Assembly: GCF_002127965.1 (NCBI RefSeq)
Contig: NZ_CP018787.1
Span: 1,240,001 to 1,304,000 of the forward strand
Direction: 5' to 3'
DNA: 64,000 bases
Source of the DNA: Oxalobacter formigenes
GTDB taxonomy: Bacteria; Pseudomonadota; Gammaproteobacteria; Burkholderiales; Burkholderiaceae_D
Shown in pieces: positions 26,212 to 36,129 of this stretch. The notes beneath the pieces were generated by a model, which was given only the letters and a program-made list of their open reading frames with translations, was not told where the DNA came from and made no database searches. Made by a program: the position numbers and the translations under genes. The first letter of the stretch is position 1; every line of letters begins with the position of its first letter.

Positions 26212-27837
26212 ATGCCAGTTGCCAGCAGTGATCCCATTCAGAAAGAAAACCGGATCGGAGCCTGGACGCCTATGCGTCATCCGGTATTCCGCATGTTGTG
26301 GATCGCCATCCTGTTCGTCAATATCGCCTCATGGATGCAGGATGTGGGAGCGGGCTGGCTCATGACTTCTCTCGCCCCCACACCGGCCATGGTATCGCTC
26401 GTTCAGGCAGCGACCAGCACGCCGTTCTTTCTGCTGGCCATTCCGGCTGGTGCGCTGGCGGATATTGTTGACAGACGACGTTTCCTCATCGCCACCCAGA
26501 TATGGCTGGCCTGCTGTGCAGGCGCGCTCGGTTTTCTCACCCTGACCGGTCTGACCAGTTCCATCCTTTTGCTGGTTTTCACATTCTGCCTTGGCGTGGG
26601 GCTTGCCATGATGATGCCTGCATGGGGCGCGGTCATTCCCGAACTTGTTCCACGGGAAGAACTCCAGTCTGCCGTTGCCTTGAACAGTATCGCCATCAAC
26701 ATCGCCCGTTCCGTCGGTCCGGCTATTGCAGGCATTATCGTTGCCGCTGCCGGTTCAGGTGCCGTTTTCCTGACGAATGCGGCTTTTTACGCGATCGTCA
26801 CGTTTTTGACGATCCGCTGGAAACGGAACGTTGCCCAGAGCGAATTGCCGTCCGAGCATCTGCTTTCCGCCATCAAGGCCGGATTGCGTTATGCGCGCCA
26901 TTCAGAAGCCCTGATCGCGGTGATGATCCGGGGAGCCTGTTTCTTCATTTTCGCCAGTGCCTCATGGGCGCTGATGCCATTGATCGTCCGGCAGGAATTA
27001 AAGCGCGGCCCGGACGTGTATGGTCTTATGCTCGGCTGTATCGGGGTCGGGGCGATCTGTGGCGCGATATTGATGCCTCGCCTGATCCGGCTTGTTTCGC
27101 GTGACACGATCATTCGCTGCGCGTCTGCGGTGTACGGCGTCGGTATGCTGGCGCTGGCGGCAAGCGATAGGGTCATTACCGCATGCTGCGCCATGCTGGC
27201 TATCGGAATTTCGTGGATGATGACGGCATCCGCCCTGATGACGGCCGCCCAGATTACCCTGCCGGGTTGGGTGAGGGCGCGTGGACTGGCTTTCTTCTGG
27301 ATAGTTTTTACCGGGGGCATGGCCGGTGGCAGCGTCATTTGGGGACAGGTTGCCGGGCTGCTGAATATCCAGCTGGCGCTTGTGATCGCCTCGGCCTGTC
27401 TTTTTATCGGCATTGGCGTGTCCTGGCGTTTTTATGTCGGTTTGAATGACAAGGCGGATTTGACGCCTTTATCTCATGACTGGGCCGGCCCGGTTCCACG
27501 GGACATCGAAATGCATGAAGGGCCCATCATGATTACCATCGAATATCAGGTCAGGCCGGAAGATGCAGATGCATTCATTGACGTCATGCACCGGCTCGGT
27601 GAAATCCGCCAGCGCAATGGCGGCTATATGTGGGAACTGTTCAACGACATCAACCGTCCCGGAATCATGATCGAGTTTTACCTGATCGAGTCGATGGTCG
27701 AGATGCTTCGCCAGCGCGAGCGCATGACGGTTGCCGACCGGGAAATCCGGGATGAGGCGAGGGCTTACCACAACGGCAGCACGCCGCCGAAAGTGACGCG
27801 CCTGCTGTCGGCCATCAATCACAGGAAAATCTTTTGA
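26212..27837 (+). CDS. MFS_3 family exporter with C-terminal ABM-like domain
   Basis: This 541-residue protein has twelve predicted transmembrane segments (about residues 20-415). It is an MFS_3 type exporter, related to enterobactin exporter EntS, with ADIVDRRRFLI in the first loop. Residues about 435-540 form a soluble ferredoxin-like domain of the antibiotic-biosynthesis-monooxygenase type, which commonly ends this subgroup. The substrate is unknown. The gene ends at a strong palindromic terminator that overlaps the end of bioC. Confidence 0.86.
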   Translation: MPVASSDPIQKENRIGAWTPMRHPVFRMLWIAILFVNIASWMQDVGAGWLMTSLAPTPAMVSLVQAATSTPFFLLAIPAGALADIVDRRRFLIATQIWLACCAGALGFLTLTGLTSSILLLVFTFCLGVGLAMMMPAWGAVIPELVPREELQSAVALNSIAINIARSVGPAIAGIIVAAAGSGAVFLTNAAFYAIVTFLTIRWKRNVAQSELPSEHLLSAIKAGLRYARHSEALIAVMIRGACFFIFASASWALMPLIVRQELKRGPDVYGLMLGCIGVGAICGAILMPRLIRLVSRDTIIRCASAVYGVGMLALAASDRVITACCAMLAIGISWMMTASALMTAAQITLPGWVRARGLAFFWIVFTGGMAGGSVIWGQVAGLLNIQLALVIASACLFIGIGVSWRFYVGLNDKADLTPLSHDWAGPVPRDIEMHEGPIMITIEYQVRPEDADAFIDVMHRLGEIRQRNGGYMWELFNDINRPGIMIEFYLIESMVEMLRQRERMTVADREIRDEARAYHNGSTPPKVTRLLSAINHRKIF

Positions 27838-27851
27838 CAGGCGTATTGATG

Positions 27852-27877
27852 ACCGGAACGTTCCGGTTTATTTTTTT
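27852..27877 (+). terminator. Terminator of the MFS_3 gene
   Basis: The perfect palindrome ACCGGAACGTTCCGGT (27852-27867) is followed by TTATTTTTTT. The T-run is the last codons of bioC on the other strand (Lys-Lys-stop), so the terminator and the coding end share bases. Confidence 0.8.
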
Positions 27878-28647
27878 GCGACGGCGAATCCGTAAACCAG
27901 TTCGTAAGTCACGGGCAGTCCGGCTTCATCCCTGAAACTTTCGTATCTTTCCCCGGCGGTTTTCCAGGCTGTTTTTCCCATCAGCGGCTGTCGTTTACGG
28001 ACGCTCTGGTGTGCGCCGACACCCCGTATCGAATCGATGACCGAGCGGAAATCGGGGTAATGCATGACGTGTTTTTCCGTATGCAATTCAATGTCGGCAA
28101 ATCCGGCCTGCCGCAAATGGTTTTCAAGTTCATCCGGGGCAGAAAACGGCAGCACACGGTTCGAGTCATCCATTCCGGAGAAAGCGAAATCGATTTCAGG
28201 CAAGGTTCCGGGAACAGGTGTCGTGAAATAGAGGAGGCCATTGTTTTCAAGCACACGGTGCAGTTCCGGAAAAACGATGGCAGGATGACACCATTGCAGG
28301 GCAAGGGAACACCAGATGAAATCGAAACGGTCCGAATCAAACGGCATCTTTTCCAGATCGCCCACAACGGCTGAGAACCCTTTTTCGTGCATCCTGTCGA
28401 CCATTTCCTGCGACAGGTCGCATCCGGTCATGTCGGCATCGGGCCAGAAGCATTTGAGGCATTGTGTCCCGAATCCGGTACCACAGCCCGCATCAAGCAA
28501 GCTTGACGGCTTGAAACTCAAAGGCAAACGTTCCGGCAAGAGGCAGAGCATCCGTTCACAGACTTCCCGCTGAAAACGGCCGAAAATATCATAGGAGACA
28601 GCGGCACGTCCGAATGCCTGACAGACTTTTTCCTTATCCATCGTCAT
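27868..28647 (-). CDS. bioC: Malonyl-ACP O-methyltransferase BioC
   Basis: This 259-residue SAM-dependent methyltransferase caps malonyl-ACP as its methyl ester to start pimelate synthesis for biotin. It has LLDAGCGTGFGTQCL (SAM motif I) and the BioC-like N-terminus DKEKVCQAFGRAAVSYD. The start ATG overlaps the bioH stop as ATGA, which marks translational coupling; an ATG two codons later is possible. It is the last gene of bioF-bioH-bioC. Confidence 0.92.
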   Translation of the reverse strand: MTMDKEKVCQAFGRAAVSYDIFGRFQREVCERMLCLLPERLPLSFKPSSLLDAGCGTGFGTQCLKCFWPDADMTGCDLSQEMVDRMHEKGFSAVVGDLEKMPFDSDRFDFIWCSLALQWCHPAIVFPELHRVLENNGLLYFTTPVPGTLPEIDFAFSGMDDSNRVLPFSAPDELENHLRQAGFADIELHTEKHVMHYPDFRSVIDSIRGVGAHQSVRKRQPLMGKTAWKTAGERYESFRDEAGLPVTYELVYGFAVAKK

Positions 28648-29378
28648 TGGTTCAGAAATTCTTTCACCAGTGTCGCGCATTGCACAGGCTGGGATAAAAA
28701 CGGGGCGTGCGCAACGTCAGGCAGGATATGCAGGGTGGCATCCGGCAATGTCCGTGCCAGCCAGCGGGCCGCTTCTACCGGCATAAGAGGGTCAAAAGCA
28801 CCATGAATCAGCAGGGTTTTCTGATGAATGTCGGCAACCTGTGAGCGCAAATCCATTCCTGCCAGATAATCGAGGCCGGCTTCCAGGACGGGGAGTGGCG
28901 ATACTGGCAAGGCCAGTAACTGCCTGACGATATTTCTGGCATTCTTGTCCTGATGATTGAACAGGGAAACGAAATGCCGCAGAGTACGATGCATATCGTT
29001 TTCCACATCTGTCCGGAATTGGTGGCCTGTCAAAAACGAAACAGCATTTTTCCAATCCGGTTTTTCGACAAAGCAAGGGGTCGCTCCGAAGAGAATAAGC
29101 CTGTCGATCCGGTCCGGATAACGGAGAGCTGCGGACATGGCCAGAATGGCTCCCATCGACCAGCCGCACAAAATGACGGGGCCGGTAATGTTTTTCATCA
29201 TCGCATCGACCCAGATTTCGCAAGGATTACCTGAGGGCAAAGGCATTCCGTCATAGCCTGGCAATGTCATGGCCTTGAAATGGATATTGTCAGGCACATC
29301 CTTTTTCAGTTCGGTAATGAAGGGAGTGAAAACATCAGGCGATATTCCCCAGCCATGCCAGAAAGCCAGAGTGGTCAT
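28644..29378 (-). CDS. bioH: Pimeloyl-ACP methyl ester esterase BioH
   Basis: This 244-residue alpha/beta hydrolase removes the methyl group from pimeloyl-ACP methyl ester, releasing pimeloyl-ACP for BioF. The nucleophile S74 is in GWSMG. The catalytic Asp and His are in GAFDPLMP and DVAHAPF. The length is near that of E. coli BioH (256). It overlaps bioF by four bases upstream and bioC by four bases downstream, forming one coupled transcript. Confidence 0.93.
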   Translation of the reverse strand: MTTLAFWHGWGISPDVFTPFITELKKDVPDNIHFKAMTLPGYDGMPLPSGNPCEIWVDAMMKNITGPVILCGWSMGAILAMSAALRYPDRIDRLILFGATPCFVEKPDWKNAVSFLTGHQFRTDVENDMHRTLRHFVSLFNHQDKNARNIVRQLLALPVSPLPVLEAGLDYLAGMDLRSQVADIHQKTLLIHGAFDPLMPVEAARWLARTLPDATLHILPDVAHAPFLSQPVQCATLVKEFLNQ

Positions 29379-30529
29379 TTTATTTCCTTTAATGCATGAA
29401 CGAGCTGTTCAACATGTTCATCAGTATGCGCCGCAGAAAGGGATATCCGCAAGCGGGCACTGCCTTTCGGAACCGTCGGCGGCCGGATGGCAGGCACCCA
29501 GATGCCACGTTCGGCCAGTTTCGCCGATACCTTCAGCACGGCATCGTTTTCACCGACCATGACCGGCTGGATAGCCGTAAAAGATGGCAGCAATTTCCAT
29601 CGGGTATTGTCGAGGCCGTCGCTTAATCGGGCGATCAGGGTTTGCAGATGGCGGCGGCGGTCGTCACCCTGTTCAATCAGTTTCAGGCTGGCGAGGAGGG
29701 CAGACGCCATGACCGGACTCGTCGCCGTCGTGAAAATGTAAGAGCGGGAACGTTGCATGAGCCATTCGATGACGGTACTCGATGCGGCAATGAAAGCGCC
29801 CGAGACGCCTGCCGCTTTGCCTAACGTGCCGATATACACCAGTCGGGGATGAAAAGGCAGCTTGCAGTGATTCAGTGAACCACGGCCTTCCTTGCCCAAT
29901 ACGCCGAAACCGTGCGCATCGTCGAGCACGAGCCAGGCATCGTATTTTTCAGCCAGTTCAAACAGTTCATTGATGGGAGCCAGATCACCGTCCATGCTGA
30001 AAACCGCGTCGGAGAGGATCAGCTTGCGTTTGGCCGTGCTTTCCGAGAGCATTTTTTCCAGCTGCGCCATGTCGCAATGCGCATAGCGGCGATGGTCGGC
30101 ACGGGAAAGCTGGACGGCGTCGATCAGGGAAGCATGGTTTAACCGGTCTGCGAAAACGGCGTCACCCCGGCCGACGAGAGTCGGAACGACACCGACGTTC
30201 GCCATGTAACCGGTGCTGTAGAAAAGGGCACGCTCTGCACCGACGAAATGGGCCAGCGCTTTTTCAAGCTGATCGTGCGGACTCATGTGACCGCTGACGA
30301 CATGCGATCCGCCCGAGCCGGTTCCCCACTGGTGGGCCGATTCGCAAACAGCATTGGCAAGAACCGGATGAGAGGCGAGCCCAAGATAATCGTTGCTGCA
30401 AAAGGCAAGCATCGACTGGCCGTTGACGACGGCATGCGACCCGCAGGACGATTCCAGCGTCCTCCGGTTCCGTGTCAGGTTTTCTTTTGATAATGACTCA
30501 AGCTGATGGGTCAGTTCTTCCCATATCAT
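29375..30529 (-). CDS. bioF: 8-amino-7-oxononanoate synthase BioF
   Basis: This 384-residue PLP enzyme condenses pimeloyl-ACP (or -CoA) with L-alanine, the first ring-forming step of biotin synthesis. It shows FCSNDYLGLASHP near the N-terminus, DDAHGFGVLG with the cofactor-binding Asp/His, and the PLP lysine in GTLGKAAGVSG. Length and motifs are complete. It is the first gene of the bioF-bioH-bioC block. The other biotin genes (bioA, bioD, bioB) are not in this window. Confidence 0.95.
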   Translation of the reverse strand: MIWEELTHQLESLSKENLTRNRRTLESSCGSHAVVNGQSMLAFCSNDYLGLASHPVLANAVCESAHQWGTGSGGSHVVSGHMSPHDQLEKALAHFVGAERALFYSTGYMANVGVVPTLVGRGDAVFADRLNHASLIDAVQLSRADHRRYAHCDMAQLEKMLSESTAKRKLILSDAVFSMDGDLAPINELFELAEKYDAWLVLDDAHGFGVLGKEGRGSLNHCKLPFHPRLVYIGTLGKAAGVSGAFIAASSTVIEWLMQRSRSYIFTTATSPVMASALLASLKLIEQGDDRRRHLQTLIARLSDGLDNTRWKLLPSFTAIQPVMVGENDAVLKVSAKLAERGIWVPAIRPPTVPKGSARLRISLSAAHTDEHVEQLVHALKEIK

Positions 30530-30557
30530 TGTTTTTTCCGCTTATCGATAATGTGGC

Positions 30558-31307
30558 CTAACGAATCACGCGTTCGTGAAGGGTGGCTGGAGCATCATTA
30601 TACAATTCAACGAGTGTCGATGCGCGGGTTCCGTAGTCCGGGGACTGGATACACACGGCGGAAAGGAGTTTTTCCCATTCATAGGGAACGCCGGTTCGGG
30701 GCAGGAGCTTGTCGGGAACGGTTGCCGTGTCGGAAAGCATTTCAAAGTAGGCGTCTTCAGGTGCGCCGATACCCAAAAGGCAACCGAACTGGGCCCGGGT
30801 CCTGACGACTTTGGGCCAGGGATCGTTCAGGAGGGCGTTGGACAATCCGTAAATGCCGGGTTGCAGGGCTTGCCCGTTTTTGGGGTTCATCAGTCCATAG
30901 TTCGAATACCAGATCAGGGTATCGGCATCGCCGACAAGCAGGTTGAAACCGTTATAGTGATGCGCTTCGTGTTTGATGTCCCGGATGTATTCTTCCGGTG
31001 AAAGGGAAGAGGCCAGATAATCGCTGACAAGCAATCCGCGTGTCGGCGCATCGTCTTTCATCAGGTGTGGCATCCGGACATTGGTCAGTGCGGCAAAGCG
31101 ACTTCCTTTTCGTCCGGTCTGGCCGGGTCTGTCCGCGACTCCGAGCCAGGTTCCGCCGCCTTCCAGATCACGGCCGGCATAAATTTCAGGGTGGTCTTCC
31201 CAGCGATGGGCGGGAAGGGCCGGACGGGCATAAAACTCGTCACGGTTCGATGCAGCGACCAGTGGAACGTCGGGCATGACCTGCCACGCAAAAACGATCA
31301 GACACAT
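30558..31307 (-). CDS. NRDE family protein (TANGO2-like)
   Basis: This 249-residue protein starts with the invariant Cys (MCLIVFAW), expected to become the N-terminal nucleophile after Met removal. It contains the family signature AASNRDEF, followed by GGTWLGV. Members are Ntn-hydrolase-like; the eukaryotic relative TANGO2 is linked to haem and lipid handling, but the bacterial role is not settled. It lies 28 bases upstream of bioF on the same strand and could be read with the biotin genes. Confidence 0.85.
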   Translation of the reverse strand: MCLIVFAWQVMPDVPLVAASNRDEFYARPALPAHRWEDHPEIYAGRDLEGGGTWLGVADRPGQTGRKGSRFAALTNVRMPHLMKDDAPTRGLLVSDYLASSLSPEEYIRDIKHEAHHYNGFNLLVGDADTLIWYSNYGLMNPKNGQALQPGIYGLSNALLNDPWPKVVRTRAQFGCLLGIGAPEDAYFEMLSDTATVPDKLLPRTGVPYEWEKLLSAVCIQSPDYGTRASTLVELYNDAPATLHERVIR

Positions 31308-31410
31308 GTGACGGCATTCTCCGGAAACGGTAAAAGAAAACAGCTCAATCAGGAATGATTATCATTTTAATGCAAAATGGAAATTCCGTTTTTTTTGCTG
31401 AACAGTCCGT

Positions 31411-32874
31411 TTATCCTTTGTTTATGCCTGCCACTTCGGTATTGTTTGTCGCTTCGGGTGTTTTCGTATCTGCCAGATCGATCCAGCCTCCGCCCATTGA
31501 TTTATATACGCCCACGACTGACGTCAGGGACGAGGCGCGTAACTGGGCAAGTGTCAGCTGGCGCGGGAAAAGGGACTGGTCGGCCTGAAGGACAACGGAA
31601 TAGGCGGAATAGCCCTCGTCGTACTGGAGTTTCGCCAGCCGTGAATAATCTTTCAGCTGATTGACAAGCCTTGTTTCCTTGTCCAGTTGTTCGTTGACAC
31701 GCTGGCGATACGAAAGGGCATTATCGACGTCGGCAAAGGCTGACTGGACGGCACCTTCGTAACGGGCAAGCGCGGCGCGCTGTCCCGCTTCGGCCTGTTT
31801 GACTTGCGAATAGATGGAGCCGCCCTGAAAGATCGGCAGCGAGATGCCACCGGCAAAGCTCCAGGCTTTGGACGGCCCCTTGAAGAGATTGCGCAGGTGT
31901 TCGCTTGACGTGCCGAAAGCGCCTGTCAGTGAAATCGTCGGAAAGTACATGGCGCGTGTCGCGCCGATCATGGCATTGGCGGCGACCAGATCCTGTTCAG
32001 CCGACAGGATGTCAGGACGACGCAGGAGCAGGTTCGACGGCAGGTCGGCCGGAACGACGGGTGTTTTCAGGGTAGCCAGTGTCGAACCCCGCTCTACCGC
32101 TCCCGGATTGCGTCCCCGGAGAATATTGATGGCGTTTTCCGTCTGGGTGATATTGTGCCGGATTTGCGGAATCTGGCTTTGGGCCGTTTCATACTGGGAC
32201 GCGGCCTGTGCGACAGTCATTTGCGACGTGACCCCGTATTTGAATTGCAAATCGATGATACGGAGGGATTCCCTGTAATTGGCCGATGTGTTCTGCGCGA
32301 TCTTCAACTGTTCGTCCAGTGCCAGCAAATTGACGTATTGGGTGACGACATTGGAAACGATGGAAAGAAGGGCTGCCCGGCGTGTCTGTTCCATTGCTTT
32401 GGCGTCGGCTTCCGCGGCTTCGGTCATCCGCCGGATTTTTCCCCACAGATCGATTTCCCAGCTGGCGCCCAGACTGGCCGATTTGGCGTTTTGCGGATTC
32501 GGGACACCAATGACCGGTTCGGCATCCATTTCGGAAAGACGTTCTCGTCCCACCTGAGCAGTGGCATTGATTTGTGGAAAAAGGCCTGCACGGGTCTGCA
32601 TGATGGCGGCAGCCGCTTTTTCCGAATTGGCGAGCGCCGCTTTCAGATCCCTGTTGTTCGCAATCGCTTCTTCTACCATCCCGTTTAAAACAGGATCGCC
32701 AAAATCTTCCCACCAGCGGGAATCCAGTGCCTGTTGTGAGGCCTGATCCGGCATGAAACGGTAGGATTGCGGCGTCGGCATATCCGGGCGGCGGTAGTCC
32801 GGCCCCATCATGCAGCCGCCGAGACTGGCGGAGAAGGCCGCTACAATGACAATCCCTATCCACGATTTTTTCAT
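31411..32874 (-). CDS. RND efflux outer-membrane channel lipoprotein (OprM/NodT family)
   Basis: This 487-residue channel subunit completes the tripartite pump. The N-terminal signal ends in a lipobox (SLGGC), so it is probably lipid-anchored. Two outer-membrane efflux protein repeats follow, with GPDYRRPDMP at the start and the OprM-like ASWEIDLWGKIRR. The start ATG shares one base with the stop of the pump gene, so the two are translationally coupled. It is the last gene of the adaptor-pump-channel operon. Confidence 0.92.
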   Translation of the reverse strand: MKKSWIGIVIVAAFSASLGGCMMGPDYRRPDMPTPQSYRFMPDQASQQALDSRWWEDFGDPVLNGMVEEAIANNRDLKAALANSEKAAAAIMQTRAGLFPQINATAQVGRERLSEMDAEPVIGVPNPQNAKSASLGASWEIDLWGKIRRMTEAAEADAKAMEQTRRAALLSIVSNVVTQYVNLLALDEQLKIAQNTSANYRESLRIIDLQFKYGVTSQMTVAQAASQYETAQSQIPQIRHNITQTENAINILRGRNPGAVERGSTLATLKTPVVPADLPSNLLLRRPDILSAEQDLVAANAMIGATRAMYFPTISLTGAFGTSSEHLRNLFKGPSKAWSFAGGISLPIFQGGSIYSQVKQAEAGQRAALARYEGAVQSAFADVDNALSYRQRVNEQLDKETRLVNQLKDYSRLAKLQYDEGYSAYSVVLQADQSLFPRQLTLAQLRASSLTSVVGVYKSMGGGWIDLADTKTPEATNNTEVAGINKG

Positions 32875-35800
32875 TATGCGCCTCCCTCTGGTTTGCCGTC
32901 CGTATTGCCCTTGTCACCTGCCGGAGGGTCTGGCGGAGGCAGTTCTTTCGGAGGGGCGGCGAGTTTCGGAACGTCTTTTTTATCGGAACCGGTTCTGTTT
33001 CTGATTTTCTGTTCCCAGCCGACGAACAGGTCGTAAAACAGCGGCACGAAGATGAGCGCCAGCGTCGAAACACCGATCATGCCGCCGATAATCCCGGTAC
33101 CGATCGAGTGCCGTGAGTTGGCTCCGGCACCCATCGCAATCGCCAGTGGAATGACACCGCCGATAAAGGCCAGCGAAGTCATGATGATCGGGCGGAAACG
33201 GATTTTGCCTGCGGCCACGGCGGCTTGCGCCAGCGTGGTATTCGGTTTTTTCGCCAGTTCGACGGCGAATTCGACGATCAGGATGGCGTTTTTCGCCGCC
33301 AGCCCGACCATGACGAGCAGGCCGACCTGAAAATAGACGTCGTTATCGAGTCCCCGAATCCATGTTGCCAGAAGCGAACCGATCAGGCCGAACGGGACAG
33401 CCATCAGAATCACGGCCGGGAGCGCCCAGCTTTCGTATTGTGCCGCCAGAATCAGGAAAACCAGAATCACGCCGAAAACGAAGACGATCATGGACGACGT
33501 GCCGGACTTCTCTTCTTCAAACGCCACTCCTGACCAGCCATAGGCAAAATCCTTCGGCATGACGGCATTGGCTACATCTTCGATGGCCGTCATTGCCTGT
33601 CCGGACGAATAACCGGCAGCGGCGTTACCCGTGATTTCCGCTGACGGGAAACCATTGAAATGCGGAACAAGATCGGGACCGGTCGTGTAAGAGGTCGTTA
33701 CGACAGAAGAGAGCGGTACCATTTGACCCTGTGCGTTACGGGTGTAGAGTTTGGCGATATCGTCCGGGCTGGCACGGAATTCCGGTTCCGACTGCATGAT
33801 GACGTACCAGACGCGGGAATACTGGTTGAACTGGCTGACAATCGAAGAACCGAATTGCGTTTGCAGGGTGCTGGTGATGTCGTCCATATCCAGTCCCAAC
33901 AGACGCGCCTTGTCACGGTCGACAGCGATCTTCAGTTGCTGTGAACGGGCCTGATAGGTCGTGTTCAGGCTGGTCAGTTCAGGCCGTTTTCTGGCCTCGG
34001 CCATGATTTTGTCCAATACCTCCTGCAACTGATCCGGACTGGCCGAACCGGTGCTTTGCAGCCAGAATTCAAAGCCACCGGTGCTGCCCAGTCCGGGAAT
34101 CGGTGGCGGCAGGATCGGCAGAATCATTGCTTCCTCGATGGAACGGGTCTGTTTGTACAGCTCCAGCATGATCGTCCCGGCGTTTTGCGCTTTTGCTGTC
34201 TTGATGTTCTTGTAGCGCTCGTCAAAGGGCTTCAGGGCCATGAAGTACGTTCCGGACGAATTCTTGAAGCCGTTATCCAGCAATGAAAAGCCGGAAATGC
34301 CTGCGCGGGTTTCGACTCCCGGAATTTTTTCGACGATATCCGAAACCTTGTTCATGACGTTTTGTGTCCGTTCAAGACTGGATGAGTCAGGCAGGATGAC
34401 GGCAGTGATCAGGTAGCCCTGATCTTCCTGCGGGACGAAACTCGTCGGCAAACGGGCAAACAAAAGCCAGATGGCGGCGATCATGACACCGAAACAGATC
34501 AGGGCGATCATCGAATGTTTGATGACAGCAGCCGACCAGCGTCCATAATGCTCGGTCAGGCTGGCGAATTTTTTATTGAACCATGCAAAGGGCCCTTTTG
34601 TAGGGGCGGGGGTCTGTTTCAGCCAGCTTCCGCACAAGGCTGGCGTCAAAGTCAGGGCGACAAAGCCTGAAATCGTCACGGAAATGGCAATCGTGATGGC
34701 AAACTGTTTATAGAGCTGGCCTGTCGTTCCGGGTACGAACGCAGCCGGAACGAAAACACTGACCAGTACCAGAACGGTAGCGACAATCGGGCTGACCAGT
34801 TCGTTCATTGCCTGTATGGTCGCCTGTTTCCTGTCCATGCCGCTCTCGTCGATATTGCGCTCGACGTTTTCAACCACCACAATGGCGTCATCCACGACGA
34901 GCCCGATGGCCAGCACCATCCCGAACAGGGTCAGCATATTGATGGAAAAATTCAGGACGTACATCCCGGCAAAGGTGCCCAAAAGGGCGACGAAAATGGC
35001 GGTCGAGGCGATCAGGGTAGCCCGGTATTTCTGGAGGAAAACGTAAATGACGCCGATGACGATACAGATGGCGATAATCAGGGTTTTGATCACTTCCTCA
35101 ATCGAAATACGGACATAATCGGTCGTATCGACACCGATTACGTAATGAATCCCGTCAGGAAATCCTGCCTGCAATTTGTCCAGCTCGGCGCGCACGGCTT
35201 TCGAAACATCCAGCGCATTGGCGCCCGGTTGCTGGACAACCTGAATAAAAGTCGCGAATTCACCGTTCATCTGGGTATTGACCAGATAAGTCTGTTTGCC
35301 CATCGACGCGCGTCCGATGTCTTTAAGGCGCACAATCGCGCTGCCGTCATTGCTGGCGCGAATGATCATGTTTTCATAATCTTCCGCGTTCTGGTATGGG
35401 GAACGGGTAATGGCGGGATAGGTTTGCTGGATGCCTGCCGGAGCCGGTTCACCGCCGATCTGACCGGCAGAAAAGAGCTTGTTCTGGGACGATACCGCTT
35501 CGGCAACATCAGTCGTCGTGATTTTAAGTGAAGCCATCTTGTCCGGGTTCAGCCAGATGCGCATGGCCTGATCCGCATTGCCCATCACGGTAGCCTGGCC
35601 CGCACCGGGAACCCGCTTGATCGCATCGAGAACGTAAACATTCGCATAATTCGAGACATAGTCCTGACTGTACATTTTCGGATCGCCGTAAAGCCCGATC
35701 AGCATCAGCATGGATGAGGACTCTTTCTGGACCTGCACACCGTTTTGGGTCACCTCGCTGGGCAATTGGGGCGATGCGATATTCACCCGGTTCTGTACCT

Positions 35801-36119
35801 GAACCTGTGCGATATCCGGATCGGTGCCGATATTGAAAAATACGGTCAGCTGGAGCTGGCCGGACGACGAGGAAGACGACGTCATGTACAGCATGTTGTC
35901 GATCCCGTTGATCTGGTTTTCCAGCGGCGCAGCGACGGAATCGGCCAGCGTCTTGGCATCCGCGCCCGGATACTGGGCCGAAACGGTAATCTGTACCGGA
36001 CTCATGTTCGGATACTGTTCGACCGGCAACTGGGTCATGGCGATGCCGCCCGCCAGACAGATAATCAGCGAGACGACAATCGCAAAGATAGGGCGCTCAA
36101 TGAAAAATTTGGAAAACAT
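32874..36119 (-). CDS. RND multidrug efflux pump, HAE1 (AcrB/MexB) family
   Basis: This 1081-residue inner-membrane trimeric proton antiporter expels hydrophobic drugs, detergents or solvents. It has the HAE1 start MFSKFFIERPIFAIVVSLII and the proton-relay aspartates in GLVVDDAIVVVEN. The late cytoplasmic loop has KNAILIVEFA. It is longer than AcrB because of an added tail of about 35 Pro, Lys and Gly-rich residues after the last helix. It lies 10 bases after the adaptor gene. No local repressor gene is present. Confidence 0.94.
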   Translation of the reverse strand: MFSKFFIERPIFAIVVSLIICLAGGIAMTQLPVEQYPNMSPVQITVSAQYPGADAKTLADSVAAPLENQINGIDNMLYMTSSSSSSGQLQLTVFFNIGTDPDIAQVQVQNRVNIASPQLPSEVTQNGVQVQKESSSMLMLIGLYGDPKMYSQDYVSNYANVYVLDAIKRVPGAGQATVMGNADQAMRIWLNPDKMASLKITTTDVAEAVSSQNKLFSAGQIGGEPAPAGIQQTYPAITRSPYQNAEDYENMIIRASNDGSAIVRLKDIGRASMGKQTYLVNTQMNGEFATFIQVVQQPGANALDVSKAVRAELDKLQAGFPDGIHYVIGVDTTDYVRISIEEVIKTLIIAICIVIGVIYVFLQKYRATLIASTAIFVALLGTFAGMYVLNFSINMLTLFGMVLAIGLVVDDAIVVVENVERNIDESGMDRKQATIQAMNELVSPIVATVLVLVSVFVPAAFVPGTTGQLYKQFAITIAISVTISGFVALTLTPALCGSWLKQTPAPTKGPFAWFNKKFASLTEHYGRWSAAVIKHSMIALICFGVMIAAIWLLFARLPTSFVPQEDQGYLITAVILPDSSSLERTQNVMNKVSDIVEKIPGVETRAGISGFSLLDNGFKNSSGTYFMALKPFDERYKNIKTAKAQNAGTIMLELYKQTRSIEEAMILPILPPPIPGLGSTGGFEFWLQSTGSASPDQLQEVLDKIMAEARKRPELTSLNTTYQARSQQLKIAVDRDKARLLGLDMDDITSTLQTQFGSSIVSQFNQYSRVWYVIMQSEPEFRASPDDIAKLYTRNAQGQMVPLSSVVTTSYTTGPDLVPHFNGFPSAEITGNAAAGYSSGQAMTAIEDVANAVMPKDFAYGWSGVAFEEEKSGTSSMIVFVFGVILVFLILAAQYESWALPAVILMAVPFGLIGSLLATWIRGLDNDVYFQVGLLVMVGLAAKNAILIVEFAVELAKKPNTTLAQAAVAAGKIRFRPIIMTSLAFIGGVIPLAIAMGAGANSRHSIGTGIIGGMIGVSTLALIFVPLFYDLFVGWEQKIRNRTGSDKKDVPKLAAPPKELPPPDPPAGDKGNTDGKPEGGA

Positions 36120-36129
36120 CGTTCACCCC

